From contig CABUSR010000018.1 in NCBI GenBank assembly GCA_902494245.1, positions 1 through 44,411 on the forward strand: a stretch of 44,411 nucleotides of DNA, given 5' to 3'. The notes under the pieces are model-generated. The model saw only the letters and a program-made list of their open reading frames with translations. It was not told the origin of the DNA and did not search any database. Position 1 is the stretch's first letter. Every line of letters starts with the position of its first letter. A program made the translations under genes and the position numbers. Positions 7,959 to 15,485 of this stretch are shown piece by piece. This stretch comes from an uncultured Collinsella sp. GTDB taxonomy: Bacteria > Actinomycetota > Coriobacteriia > Coriobacteriales > Coriobacteriaceae.

Positions 7959-8600
7959 ATGGCACTTGAGAAGATTGACATCGACACCCTCGACCCGGCG
8001 GCGACCATCGTCGTGGCAACCGGCAACGCCCATAAGCTCACCGAGATCGAGGTCATTTTGGGCAAGGTCATGCCCGAGGTACGCTTTGTGGCGCTCGGTC
8101 AGCTGGGCGATTTTGAGGACCCCGAGGAAAACGGCACGACGTTTTTGGAGAACGCCATCATCAAGGCGCAGGCTGCGGTCGAGGAGACGGGGCTCATGGC
8201 CATTGCCGACGATTCGGGCTTGGTCGTTGATGCCCTGGACGGCGAGCCGGGCGTGTATAGCGCGCGCTATGCGGGCGTGCATGGCGACGATGCCGCCAAC
8301 AACGCCAAGCTGCTCGTTAACCTGGAAGGCGTGGCCGACGAGGATCGCACCGCGCGCTTTATGAGCGTCGTTGCACTCATCGACACGGACGGTTTGGTCA
8401 CCTATGGTGAGGGCGCCTGCGAGGGCACTATCGCACACGAGGGGCGCGGCGATCACGGCTTTGGCTATGACCCGCTGTTCCTGCCGGTCGACACGCCGGG
8501 CAAGACCATGGCCGAGCTGACGGCGGACGAGAAGAACGCCATCAGCCATCGATTCCATGCGCTCGAGCACCTATCCGCCAAACTGACGGGCGAGGAGTAG
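7959..8600 (+). CDS. rdgB: Non-canonical purine NTP pyrophosphatase (RdgB/HAM1)
   Basis: Hydrolyses ITP, XTP and dITP to monophosphates, keeping them out of nucleic acids. 213 residues. Motifs: IVVATGNAHKLTEIE at the N-terminus, NGTTFLENAIIKAQAA, IADDSGLVVDALDGEPGVYSAR with the catalytic/metal acidic residues, HGFGYDPLF, and SHRFHAL near the C-terminus. I chose the ATG at 7959 because AAGGAGG lies 7 nt upstream; the longer frame from 7887 has no ribosome site. dtd begins 3 nt after the stop, so the two quality-control enzymes are translationally coupled. Confidence 0.94.
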   Translation: MALEKIDIDTLDPAATIVVATGNAHKLTEIEVILGKVMPEVRFVALGQLGDFEDPEENGTTFLENAIIKAQAAVEETGLMAIADDSGLVVDALDGEPGVYSARYAGVHGDDAANNAKLLVNLEGVADEDRTARFMSVVALIDTDGLVTYGEGACEGTIAHEGRGDHGFGYDPLFLPVDTPGKTMAELTADEKNAISHRFHALEHLSAKLTGEE

Positions 8601-8603
8601 GCC

Positions 8604-9050
8604 GTGCGCGCGGTGGTGCAGCGCGTGCTCAACGCCGGCGTGACGGTCGACGGCGAGTGCGTGGGTCGCATTGGACGCGGCTACCTGGTGCTGCTGGGTG
8701 TGGGCCATGGCGATACGCGTGCCGAGGCCGACAAGCTGTGGGGCAAGCTCCGCGGGCTGCGTATCAACGAGGATGAGAACGGCAAGACCAACCTGGCACT
8801 TGCCGATGTCGACGGCGAGGTACTCGTGGTGTCGCAGTTCACGCTGTTTGCCGACTGCCGCCACGGCCGCCGTCCGTCGTTTACGGATGCCGGCGCCCCC
8901 GATGTCGCCAACGAGCTCTACGAGTACTTCTTGACGCTTGTGCGCGAGGACGTTGAGCATGTGGCGCACGGTATCTTTGGCGCCGACATGAAGGTCGACC
9001 TGGTCAACGACGGCCCATTCACCATCGTCTTGGACACCGATAGTCTGTAA
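8604..9050 (+). CDS. dtd: D-aminoacyl-tRNA deacylase
   Basis: Removes D-amino acids (and Gly from tRNA-Ala) from mischarged tRNAs; a small cytosolic dimer. 148 residues, the typical DTD length. It starts at GTG with MRAVVQRVLNAGV, and the ribosome site overlaps the rdgB stop (GAGGAG). The two DTD signatures are SQFTLFADCRHGRRPSF and, near the C-terminus, NDGPFTI. The usual second motif is GPVT with a cis Gly-Pro; here the Val is Phe, a modest departure close to the substrate pocket. No terminator is clear after it; a promoter for veg lies downstream. Confidence 0.93.
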   Translation: MRAVVQRVLNAGVTVDGECVGRIGRGYLVLLGVGHGDTRAEADKLWGKLRGLRINEDENGKTNLALADVDGEVLVVSQFTLFADCRHGRRPSFTDAGAPDVANELYEYFLTLVREDVEHVAHGIFGADMKVDLVNDGPFTIVLDTDSL

Positions 9051-9081
9051 GTAATCAATTTGGGACCGGGTTTTTAGCTAC

Positions 9082-9111
9082 TTGCGTATGGCCACAACAG
9101 GGTGCTATAGT
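9082..9111 (+). promoter_or_regulatory. Sigma-70-type promoter for veg-ispE
   Basis: TTGCGT (9082-9087), an 18-nt spacer, then TATAGT (9106-9111). A short GGGG/CCCC hairpin followed by T5 (about 9132-9152) lies between promoter and gene and could attenuate. Confidence 0.55.
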
Positions 9112-9178
9112 ATTAGAGTTTTGTCTATCTTAGGGGTATTATCCCCTTTTTGAATTGCACCTTCTGGAGGCCCTGTTC

Positions 9179-9475
9179 ATGGAAGAGATGGAAGTCAATC
9201 ACGTCGACGACATCCACGAGAAGCTGACCGATATGGTGGGCGATCGCGTCAAGGTTAAGGCCAACATGGGCCGTACCCGCGTCGTCGAGCGCATGGGCAC
9301 CATCAAGAGCGTCCACCCGGCCGTCTTCATTGTCGAGGTCGACGAGCGTCGCGGCCGCAAGTCGCGTCAGTCCTACCAGTATATCGATGTGCTCACCGGT
9401 CAGGTCGAGCTGTTCGACCCCGAGAGCGGCGAGCACATCTTTACCCCGCTCGGCAATCAGCTCGAGGAGCATTAA
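9179..9475 (+). CDS. veg: Veg family protein
   Basis: 98-residue Veg (DUF1021) protein. In Bacillus the family is abundant in vegetative cells and linked to biofilm control; the biochemical function is not settled. The fold is a small SH3-like barrel. The conserved core is seen as GDRVKVKANMGRTRVVERMGTIKSVHPAVFIVEV followed by SYQYIDVLTGQVEL. I chose the ATG at 9179, which has TCTGGAGG 8 nt upstream, over an in-frame ATG at 9155 that lacks one. ispE starts 2 nt after the stop; the veg-ispE pair is widely conserved in Gram-positives, which strengthens both calls. Confidence 0.88.
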   Translation: MEEMEVNHVDDIHEKLTDMVGDRVKVKANMGRTRVVERMGTIKSVHPAVFIVEVDERRGRKSRQSYQYIDVLTGQVELFDPESGEHIFTPLGNQLEEH

Positions 9476-9477
9476 CG

Positions 9478-10374
9478 GTGACCGATCGGTCCCTGACTCT
9501 TTCCGCGCCGGCAAAGATTAACCTCTACCTGGGGGTTCATACCGAGCGCGATGACCGCGGCTACCACAGGGTCGATTCCCTGATGGCGGCCGTCGGTCTT
9601 TCCGATACCGTGACGGTCACGCCGTCGCAGGCGCTGACCGTCCAGACGGTTCCAGCATCAGATTTTCCCATGCAAAAGAATACGGCGTATCGGGCTGCGG
9701 TTGCTATGGCCGAGCATTATGGTCGCGAGGCAAACATCTGCGTGACGATTGAGAAGCGCATTCCATTGTGCGCCGGCTTGGGCGGCCCCTCGACGGATGC
9801 GGCCGCGGTCATTGTCGCCTTGGCAGAGCTCTGGGGCATTGATCGCACCGACCCGGCGCTCGACGACATTGCGCGGGGCATTGGTGCTGACGTCCCGTTC
9901 TTTTTGCACGCGAGTCCTGCGTTCTACGTAGGCGGGGGAGACGTGCTGGCAACTGAGTACCCCGCGCTGCCCGCGACGCCCGTCGTGCTGGTCAAGCCGC
10001 GCGAGGCAAGCGTTTCGACAATTGAAGCCTATCGACGTTTTGACGAGGCCCCGGTGCCTGCGGACGAGCCCGGCGCGATAGCTTCTGCCTTGCGTGCTGG
10101 TGATGCTGAGACGGCATATGCGCTCATCCATAACAACCTTGGTGTCATTTCCGCACAGATGGAGTCGCAGATTCAAACGGTCCTCGACTGGCTGCGTAAA
10201 CAGGACGGAACCGTTGCTGTAGATGTGTGCGGATCGGGTGCCTGCTCGTTTGCCATTTGCGACACCGCTGCCACGGCCGAAAGGCTTGCCGATGCTGCCC
10301 AGCAAAATGGCTGGTGGGCCTGCGCGACTGAGCTTATTCCCAACACGGTTCAAATCGACGCGCCAAAGAAATAA
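9478..10374 (+). CDS. ispE: 4-diphosphocytidyl-2-C-methyl-D-erythritol kinase
   Basis: GHMP kinase of the MEP isoprenoid pathway: phosphorylates CDP-ME at the 2-hydroxyl. 298 residues. Motif 1 is LSAPAKINLYLGV, motif 2 the ATP loop PLCAGLGGPSTDAAA (more often GLGGGSSDAA; here GGPST), motif 3 VDVCGSGACSFAI. It starts at GTG 2 nt after veg, with GAGGAG inside the veg end as ribosome site. ispD and ispF, acting just before and after in the pathway, lie at 28.2-29.4 kb, and IspE links their reactions. tRNA-Pro follows about 50 nt downstream behind its own -10 box. Confidence 0.92.
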   Translation: MTDRSLTLSAPAKINLYLGVHTERDDRGYHRVDSLMAAVGLSDTVTVTPSQALTVQTVPASDFPMQKNTAYRAAVAMAEHYGREANICVTIEKRIPLCAGLGGPSTDAAAVIVALAELWGIDRTDPALDDIARGIGADVPFFLHASPAFYVGGGDVLATEYPALPATPVVLVKPREASVSTIEAYRRFDEAPVPADEPGAIASALRAGDAETAYALIHNNLGVISAQMESQIQTVLDWLRKQDGTVAVDVCGSGACSFAICDTAATAERLADAAQQNGWWACATELIPNTVQIDAPKK

Positions 10375-10423
10375 AAATTTCTCTAGCACACGACGAAAAT
10401 CTTTGTTACTATAGTCGAGCTAA

Positions 10424-10500
10424 CGGGTTGTGGCTCAGTTTGGTAGAGCACTGCGTTCGGGACGCAGGGGTCGCTGGTTCAAATCCAGTCAACCCGACCA
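10424..10500 (+). tRNA. tRNA-Pro (anticodon CGG)
   Basis: Acceptor CGGGTTG / CAACCCG, D arm GCTC...GAGC, anticodon arm CTGCG-TTCGGGA-CGCAG, T arm CTGG-TTCAAAT-CCAG, encoded CCA. A TATAGT -10-like box sits at 10410-10415. Confidence 0.95.
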
Positions 10501-10510
10501 GAGCATGAGG

Positions 10511-10539
10511 AGGGACCGCTTCTTGCGGTCCCTTTTTTT
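10511..10539 (+). terminator. Rho-independent terminator of tRNA-Pro
   Basis: AGGGACCGC / GCGGTCCCT, loop TTCTT, then a run of T. Confidence 0.92.
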
Positions 10540-10547
10540 AGCTAGTG

Positions 10548-10576
10548 TTGTGATACCGCGATACCCGCGGTATACT
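10548..10576 (+). promoter_or_regulatory. tatA promoter with overlapping inverted repeat
   Basis: TTGTGA (10548-10553), a 17-nt spacer, then TATACT (10571-10576). ATACCGC (10553-10559) and GCGGTAT (10567-10573) form an inverted repeat between and overlapping the two boxes, placed like an operator. Confidence 0.65.
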
Positions 10577-10612
10577 CATTCGAGCTTGTCTCGCTGTATT
10601 GTGGAGGTCTAC

Positions 10613-10888
10613 ATGTTTGGACTGAGGGCTCCTGAGCTCATCATTATTCTCGTCGTTGTCCTGATTATCTTCGGGCCCAAGAACCTGCCGAAGCTCGGCA
10701 AGTCCCTCGGCTCTACCGTCAAGAATATCCGCGAGGGTATGGAGGGCGACGATAAGGCCGAGACCAAGCAGGCCGAGGAGGTCGTGGTCGAGCAGTCCGA
10801 GGAGGACAAGGAGATCGCTGAGCTCGAGGCCAAGCTCGCTGCTGCCAAGAAGAAGCAGGCAGAGGACAGCGACGCGGACGCAGAGTAG
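10613..10888 (+). CDS. tatA: Twin-arginine translocase TatA-type subunit
   Basis: Small membrane protein of the Tat export pathway that assembles the protein-conducting element at the membrane. 91 residues. A single N-terminal membrane helix (about residues 7-20, ELIIILVVVLIIF) is followed by the hinge FGPKNLPKLGKSLG and an amphipathic helix, then a long acidic/lysine-rich tail (about 36-91). The ATG at 10613 has TGGAGG 7 nt upstream. Strong promoter and terminator make it a single-gene unit; tatC is not in the window. TatA and TatB are not sharply separable by sequence here; the Gly after Phe in the hinge favours TatA. Confidence 0.9.
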   Translation: MFGLRAPELIIILVVVLIIFGPKNLPKLGKSLGSTVKNIREGMEGDDKAETKQAEEVVVEQSEEDKEIAELEAKLAAAKKKQAEDSDADAE

Positions 10889-10913
10889 TCCCATCCCTTT
10901 GGGGTGAGCACCT

Positions 10914-10946
10914 GACCGGCTTGCCCGCAGGCTAGCCGGTCTTTTT
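10914..10946 (+). terminator. Rho-independent terminator after tatA
   Basis: GACCGGCT / AGCCGGTC stem with a 12-nt loop and five T. Confidence 0.85.
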
Positions 10947-10953
10947 CGTTTTG

Positions 10954-10959
10954 TTGACA
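10954..10959 (+). promoter_or_regulatory. -35 box upstream of greA
   Basis: Perfect TTGACA in the context CGTTTTGTTGACAG, about 35 nt before the greA start. No good -10 is seen at 16-18 nt. Confidence 0.45.
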
Positions 10960-10994
10960 GTTGATTGTTTGATCAGAGTTGGGGAGATATCCGT

Positions 10995-11465
10995 ATGGAC
11001 GCAAGCCAGATCGTACTGACCGCTGAGGGCCGCCAGAAGCTCGTCGAGGAGCTCGCTTGGCGTGAGGGCGATTACGCCAAGGAGATCGTCGAGGACATCA
11101 AGGAAGCCCGCGCGTTCGGCGACCTTTCGGAGAACTCCGAGTACGACGCCGCTAAGGACAAGCAGGCCCAGAACGCCGCTCGTATTGCCGAGATCCAGGC
11201 CATCCTCGCCAACGCTCAGGTTGCTGCCACCACGGGCGACCTGACCGTCTCCATCGGTTCCACCGTTTCGCTGATTGATCCCAACGGCGAGGTCATGGAA
11301 GTCACGCTCGTCGGTACCACCGAGACCAACTCGCTCGAGCACAAGATCTCCAACGAGTCTCCGGTCGGTCACGCCATCATCGGTCACGGCGAGGGTGATT
11401 CCGTCGAGGTCGTTACGCCTTCCGGCAAGACTCGCGTCTACACCATCGCCAAGATCGCACGCTAG
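10995..11465 (+). CDS. greA: Transcription elongation factor GreA
   Basis: Binds RNA polymerase through the secondary channel and stimulates cleavage of backtracked RNA. 156 residues from the ATG at 10995, the usual length, with GGGGAG 8 nt upstream; a TTG at 10965 would add ten residues and is less likely. The N-terminal coiled coil (about 1-75) carries the tip acidic pair in GDLSENSEYDAAKDKQ, which is the active element. The C-terminal FKBP-like domain includes GHAIIGHGEGDSVEVVTPSG. lysS follows after 79 nt that hold two competing hairpins. Confidence 0.95.
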   Translation: MDASQIVLTAEGRQKLVEELAWREGDYAKEIVEDIKEARAFGDLSENSEYDAAKDKQAQNAARIAEIQAILANAQVAATTGDLTVSIGSTVSLIDPNGEVMEVTLVGTTETNSLEHKISNESPVGHAIIGHGEGDSVEVVTPSGKTRVYTIAKIAR

Positions 11466-11469
11466 ACCA

Positions 11470-11526
11470 CGGTCCCGCGTAAAGGTATGTTTTCGCTCCC
11501 TGGGACCGAATCCTGGGGAGCGTTTT
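11470..11526 (+). promoter_or_regulatory. Two mutually exclusive hairpins in greA-lysS gap (possible attenuator)
   Basis: CGGTCCC (11470-11476) can pair with GGGACCG (11502-11508). CGCTCCC (11494-11500) can pair with GGGAGCG (11516-11522), which is followed by TTTT. Each stem has an arm inside the other's loop, so as simple hairpins they exclude one another. The second looks like a terminator between greA and lysS. Confidence 0.45.
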
Positions 11527-11544
11527 AGTTTGAGGAGCTAACTT

Positions 11545-13509
11545 ATGGCAGAGAACCAGAACGCCGCCGATCAGGCATCGACGCTCAACGACGAGCGCGC
11601 CACCCGCCTGGCCAAGCGCGCCGCCCTGTTCGAGGCGGGCCAGAACCCCTATCCCGAGCACTCTGAGCTTGAGGACTACGTCGCCGATATCGAGGCTAAG
11701 TACGCCGAGCTTGCCGATGGCGAGGACACCGAGGACGTCGTGAAGATCGCTGGCCGTGTGGTCGCCAAGCGCGGTCAGGGCAAGATCATGTTCATCGTCG
11801 TGCGCGATGCGACTGCCGAGATTCAGCTGTTCTGCCGCATCAACGACATGGACGAGGCTGCCTGGAGTACGCTCAAGGCCCTCGACCTGGGCGACATCCT
11901 GGGCGTGACCGGCGTGGTCGTGCGCACCCAGCGTGGCCAGCTTTCCGTTGCCCCTAAGAGCGCGACCCTGCTTGCCAAGGCCGTTCGTCCGCTGCCCGAG
12001 AAGTTCCACGGTCTTTCCGATAAGGAGACCCGCTATCGCCAGCGCTATGTCGACCTGATCGCCAACGACGACGTTCGCGAGACCTTCCGTAAGCGTTCGC
12101 AGATTCTCTCCACCTTCCGTCGCTTTATGGAGTCCGACGGCTACATGGAGGTCGAGACCCCCATCCTGCAGACCATCCAAGGCGGCGCTACTGCCAAGCC
12201 GTTCATTACCCACTTCAACGCGCTCGATCAGGAGTGCTACCTGCGTATTGCCACCGAGCTGCACCTCAAGCGCTGCATCGTCGGTGGTTTTGAGCGCGTG
12301 TTCGAGATCGGCCGCATCTTCCGTAACGAGGGCATGGACCTTACCCACAACCCCGAGTTCACCACGATGGAGGCCTACCGTGCCTTCTCCGACCTCGAGG
12401 GCATGAAGGCACTCGCCCAAGGTGTCATCAAGGCTGCCAACAAGGCCATCGGCAACCCCGAGGTCATCGAGTACCAGGGCCAGACCATCGACCTTTCTGG
12501 TGAGTGGGCCAGCCGTCCCATGACCGACATCGTCTCCGACGTGCTCGGCAAGCAGGTCACCATCGACACGCCGGTCGAGGAGCTTGCTGCCGCCGCGCGC
12601 GAGAAGGGCCTGGAGATCAAGCCCGAGTGGACTGCTGGCAAGATCATCGCCGAGATTTACGATGAGCTGGGCGAGGACACCATCGTTAACCCGACGTTCG
12701 TGTGCGATTACCCCATCGAGGTCAGCCCGCTCGCCAAGCGTTTTGAGGACGACCCGCGTTTGACCCACCGCTTTGAGCTGGTCATCGCCGGCCACGAGTA
12801 CGCCAACGCTTTCTCCGAGCTCAACGACCCGGTCGACCAGGCCGAGCGCTTTGCCGCCCAGATGGCCGAGAAGGCCGGCGGTGACGACGAGGCCATGGAG
12901 TACGACGAGGACTACGTGCGCGCCCTCGAGTACGGTATGCCTCCCGCGGGCGGCATTGGCATTGGTATCGACCGCGTGGTCATGCTGCTCACCAACCAGG
13001 CTTCTATCCGCGACGTGCTGCTGTTCCCGCACATGAAGCCCGAGAAGGGTTTCCAGTCCGGTGCCGCTGCCGCCAAGGCTGCCGAGGCCGGCAACGCCGC
13101 GAGCCCGTTCGTTACGTCGCTTAAGCCCACGCTCGATTACTCCAAGATCGCCGTTGAGCCGCTGTTTGAGGAGTTCGTCGACTTTGATACCTTCTCCAAG
13201 AGCGACTTCCGCGCTGTGAAGGTCAAGGCATGCGAGGCCGTCAAGAAGTCCAAGAAGCTGCTGAACTTTACGCTCGACGACGGTACCGGTACCGACCGCA
13301 CCATCCTCTCCGGTATTCACGCTTATTACGAGCCCGAGGACCTGGTCGGCAAGACCTTGCTCGCCATTACCAACCTGCCTCCGCGCAAGATGATGGGTAT
13401 TCCCAGCTGCGGCATGCTGATCAGCGCTGTCCACGAGGAGGAGGGCGAGGAGCGCCTCAACCTGATCCAGCTCGATGCCTCCATCCCTGCCGGCGCAAAG
13501 ATGTACTAA
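11545..13509 (+). CDS. lysS: Lysyl-tRNA synthetase (class II) with C-terminal tRNA-binding OB domain
   Basis: Charges tRNA-Lys with lysine. 654 residues, about 150 longer than ordinary bacterial LysRS (~500). The N-terminal anticodon-binding OB fold (about 60-165) has GRVVAKRGQGKIMF. The class-II core has motif 2 around residues 252-275 (RIFRNEGMDLTHNPEFTTME) and motif 3 near 468 (GGIGIGIDRVVML). After a ~35-residue Ala-rich linker comes a second domain (about 545-654) like the EMAP-II/Arc1p-type tRNA-binding domain at the C-terminus of many MetRS enzymes: DFRAVKVKACEAVKKSKKLL, then ANLPPRKMMGI-like residues and GMLISAV. No frameshift interrupts the join, so this is a real fusion. GAGGAG precedes the ATG. 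Confidence 0.93.
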   Translation: MAENQNAADQASTLNDERATRLAKRAALFEAGQNPYPEHSELEDYVADIEAKYAELADGEDTEDVVKIAGRVVAKRGQGKIMFIVVRDATAEIQLFCRINDMDEAAWSTLKALDLGDILGVTGVVVRTQRGQLSVAPKSATLLAKAVRPLPEKFHGLSDKETRYRQRYVDLIANDDVRETFRKRSQILSTFRRFMESDGYMEVETPILQTIQGGATAKPFITHFNALDQECYLRIATELHLKRCIVGGFERVFEIGRIFRNEGMDLTHNPEFTTMEAYRAFSDLEGMKALAQGVIKAANKAIGNPEVIEYQGQTIDLSGEWASRPMTDIVSDVLGKQVTIDTPVEELAAAAREKGLEIKPEWTAGKIIAEIYDELGEDTIVNPTFVCDYPIEVSPLAKRFEDDPRLTHRFELVIAGHEYANAFSELNDPVDQAERFAAQMAEKAGGDDEAMEYDEDYVRALEYGMPPAGGIGIGIDRVVMLLTNQASIRDVLLFPHMKPEKGFQSGAAAAKAAEAGNAASPFVTSLKPTLDYSKIAVEPLFEEFVDFDTFSKSDFRAVKVKACEAVKKSKKLLNFTLDDGTGTDRTILSGIHAYYEPEDLVGKTLLAITNLPPRKMMGIPSCGMLISAVHEEEGEERLNLIQLDASIPAGAKMY

Positions 13510-13512
13510 CTA

Positions 13513-13652
13513 GTTACGCGGTTCTACGAACCGCGTAACGGCTCGACGCTGCGCGGGCCGCATTTGGACAATCTGACGTTCAACTTCAAGGGCGCGACCA
13601 GAAGGTCAGCGCCCTTTCGTTTCACGTCACCTTGTCTCAAATGCGGCCCGCT
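13513..13652. repeat. Nested inverted repeats after lysS, including a terminator
   Basis: First a perfect 12-bp hairpin GTTACGCGGTTC / GAACCGCGTAAC with a 3-nt loop (13513-13539), no T-run. Then an outer stem: GCGGGCCGCATTTG near 13553 and its complement near 13638-13652. Inside its loop sits GGGCGC-GACC / GGTC-GCGCCC followed by TTTCGTTT (13588-13620), a plausible terminator for lysS. The layered layout could form a cruciform or a structured 3' RNA. Confidence 0.6.
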
Positions 13653-13813
13653 CGCTGACGTTGCCAATACATCGATGTAGTCATTGGGGACGTTCTTAAA
13701 CGACTACCCAACGGATATTGCGCACATGGCTCGCATGACAGTCGTCTCTTTTATGTTTCCTTTAGCCGTTGCTGCCTAGGATGGGGGTTAGTCGACAGGA
13801 AGGGAGCACCGGG
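13653..13813. other. Rest of the lysS-thrE gap
   Basis: No gene. A short inverted repeat GTAGTC...GACTAC (about 13678-13708) encloses GGGGACGTTCTTAAAC. Part of it (TAGTCGTTTAA when read in reverse) recurs just upstream of the BMP-domain gene near 42127-42137. No clear promoter. Confidence 0.4.
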
Positions 13814-15382
13814 ATGGACGACGCGAGCGAGCGTGCAATCGAAGAGGACATGCTCGATCAGTTCAACTACTTTGATGATGAGGACGAGGAATTGATCGAC
13901 CGTCGCGAGCCGGCGGCGCTCGATACTTTCGACCTTATTGATGAAGAGCCCGACGAGGACGAGGTCGGATCAGCGGAGCCCCCACAGCCTTCGCGCCTTG
14001 ACTCGCTGCTTTCGAGAGCCCCCATGCACCACGGCGTTCGTGCCGGCGCGCTCCATATGAAAACTGACTGGCACCAGATCGTGACGGCAGGCGATGAGCT
14101 TGCCGTCGATGCGCCACTCACCGATAAGTCATCCATCATCTGCCGCACCGGCATGCTTATGCTGGCAAGCGGAACAGGTGCCTGGCGCGTGCGCGATACC
14201 ATGAATCGTGTTGCTGCCGTACTCGGCGTCACGATTCACGTCGACCTGAGTCTTCTGTCGTTTGAGTGCACTTGCATCGAAGATGGCCACTGCTTTAACG
14301 AGGTTGTCAGCCTGCCCACAACGGGAGTCAATACCCATCGCATTTGGATGATGGAGAGTTTCCTCAAGGAAATCGAGACCTATGGTCGTCGCTTCACGGT
14401 ACACGAGTATCACGAGATGCTCAGGACCGTTGAGAGCTCAAAGCCTGATTACTCTCCCTGGCAACAGGGCCTTGCGGCAGCCTGTGCTTGCGGCGCCTTC
14501 GTCTTTTTGCTCGGCGGCGGCCCTATCGAGATGGCCTGCGCGTTCGTGGGCGCGGGTGTCGGCAACTTTGCCCGCTCCCATATTCTCAAGCAAGGCCTTG
14601 GTCAGTTCAGCGCGCTGACGACCGGCGTTGCGCTCGCTTGCGTTTCGTATCTGCTGGCATTGCTCGGCCTTGGCCAGGTCATACCGGGGGCAATGTCGCA
14701 CCAAGAAGGCTATATCGGCGCCATGCTCTTTGTGATTCCCGGCTTTCCACTCATTACGGCAGGCCTCGACATCGCTAAGCTCGACATGCGAAGCGGTATC
14801 GAGCGCCTTTCATATGCCGTATCGATTATTGTGATGGCGACCCTCGTAGGTTGGATGGTTGCCGAGTGTGTTGGCCTGGCGCCGGACGACTTTGCCCCAC
14901 TGGGCCTTTCGCCGCTTGCCCTTACGCTCCTGCGCGTGGTGATGAGCTTCGTTGGCGTATTCGGCTTCTCGGTGATGTTCAACAGCCCGGTAAAGATGGC
15001 CGCGGCAGCTGGGTTGATCGGCGCCGTGTCCAATACCCTGCGTCTGACCCTTGTCGATGCGCCGACGATGATTCCCTTCCTGGGCCTCAGCACGGGAATG
15101 CCTCCCGAGGCAGCAGCGTTTATCGGCGCGCTGGTATCGGGGCTGCTCGCAAGCTTGGCTGAAGTCAAGCTCACCTACCCGCGCATCGCCCTCACGGTGC
15201 CTTCGATTGTCATTATGGTGCCGGGCTTGTATCTGTATCGCTCGATGTATTACATGTGCACCTTCGACACGGTCAATATGCTCGGCTGGTTTGTGCGCGC
15301 AGTGCTCATCGTAGCGTTTCTGCCCGTTGGACTGGGTGTGGCGCGTACGCTCACCGACCCTCGCTGGCGCCACACCAGCTAA
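13814..15382 (+). CDS. Threonine/serine exporter family protein (ThrE type)
   Basis: Membrane protein of the ThrE/DUF1212-DUF3815 family, whose best known member exports threonine and serine in Corynebacterium. 522 residues. A strongly acidic, probably disordered N-terminus (about 1-70, runs such as DDEDEEL and EEPDEDEV) precedes a soluble domain (about 90-215, with the CRTGMLMLASGTGAWRVRDTMNRVA segment). Then come about ten hydrophobic segments from residue ~220 to the end, including a repeated PGFPLITAGLDI-like and VPGLYLYRSMY motif. I chose the ATG at 13814 with AGGAAGGGA upstream. Both halves of a transporter that is often split into two genes are fused here. The substrate is inferred from family only. 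Confidence 0.82.
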   Translation: MDDASERAIEEDMLDQFNYFDDEDEELIDRREPAALDTFDLIDEEPDEDEVGSAEPPQPSRLDSLLSRAPMHHGVRAGALHMKTDWHQIVTAGDELAVDAPLTDKSSIICRTGMLMLASGTGAWRVRDTMNRVAAVLGVTIHVDLSLLSFECTCIEDGHCFNEVVSLPTTGVNTHRIWMMESFLKEIETYGRRFTVHEYHEMLRTVESSKPDYSPWQQGLAAACACGAFVFLLGGGPIEMACAFVGAGVGNFARSHILKQGLGQFSALTTGVALACVSYLLALLGLGQVIPGAMSHQEGYIGAMLFVIPGFPLITAGLDIAKLDMRSGIERLSYAVSIIVMATLVGWMVAECVGLAPDDFAPLGLSPLALTLLRVVMSFVGVFGFSVMFNSPVKMAAAAGLIGAVSNTLRLTLVDAPTMIPFLGLSTGMPPEAAAFIGALVSGLLASLAEVKLTYPRIALTVPSIVIMVPGLYLYRSMYYMCTFDTVNMLGWFVRAVLIVAFLPVGLGVARTLTDPRWRHTS

Positions 15383-15415
15383 TTGGTACAAGGGGGACAG
15401 GTTACTTTGCACCAA
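15383..15415. repeat. Palindromic element with GGGACAGG core (copy 2)
   Basis: Arms TTGGT / ACCAA with partly paired inner bases enclose AAGGGGGACAGGTTACTTT. It starts at the stop codon of the thrE-type gene. Confidence 0.55.
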
Positions 15416-15418
15416 ATG

Positions 15419-15485
15419 AGTTGCGGTGAAATAGGGACTGAATTGTTGCTTAAAGGGTCAAAACAGTCCGTATTCCACCGCAACT
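15419..15485. repeat. 67-bp palindrome, 22-bp arms with two mismatches
   Basis: The left arm 15419-15440 begins AGTTGCGGTG and ends GGGACTG; the right arm 15464-15485 is its complement except at two positions. The 23-nt AT-rich loop contains TTAAAGGGTCAAAA. No T-run suits a terminator. The symmetry and length suggest a mobile palindromic repeat. Confidence 0.7.

Noticed and set aside
11413..13434. 673-codon antisense frame opposite lysS
   Set aside because: Low-complexity Leu/Gly/Val-rich translation typical of shadows; lysS is certain.
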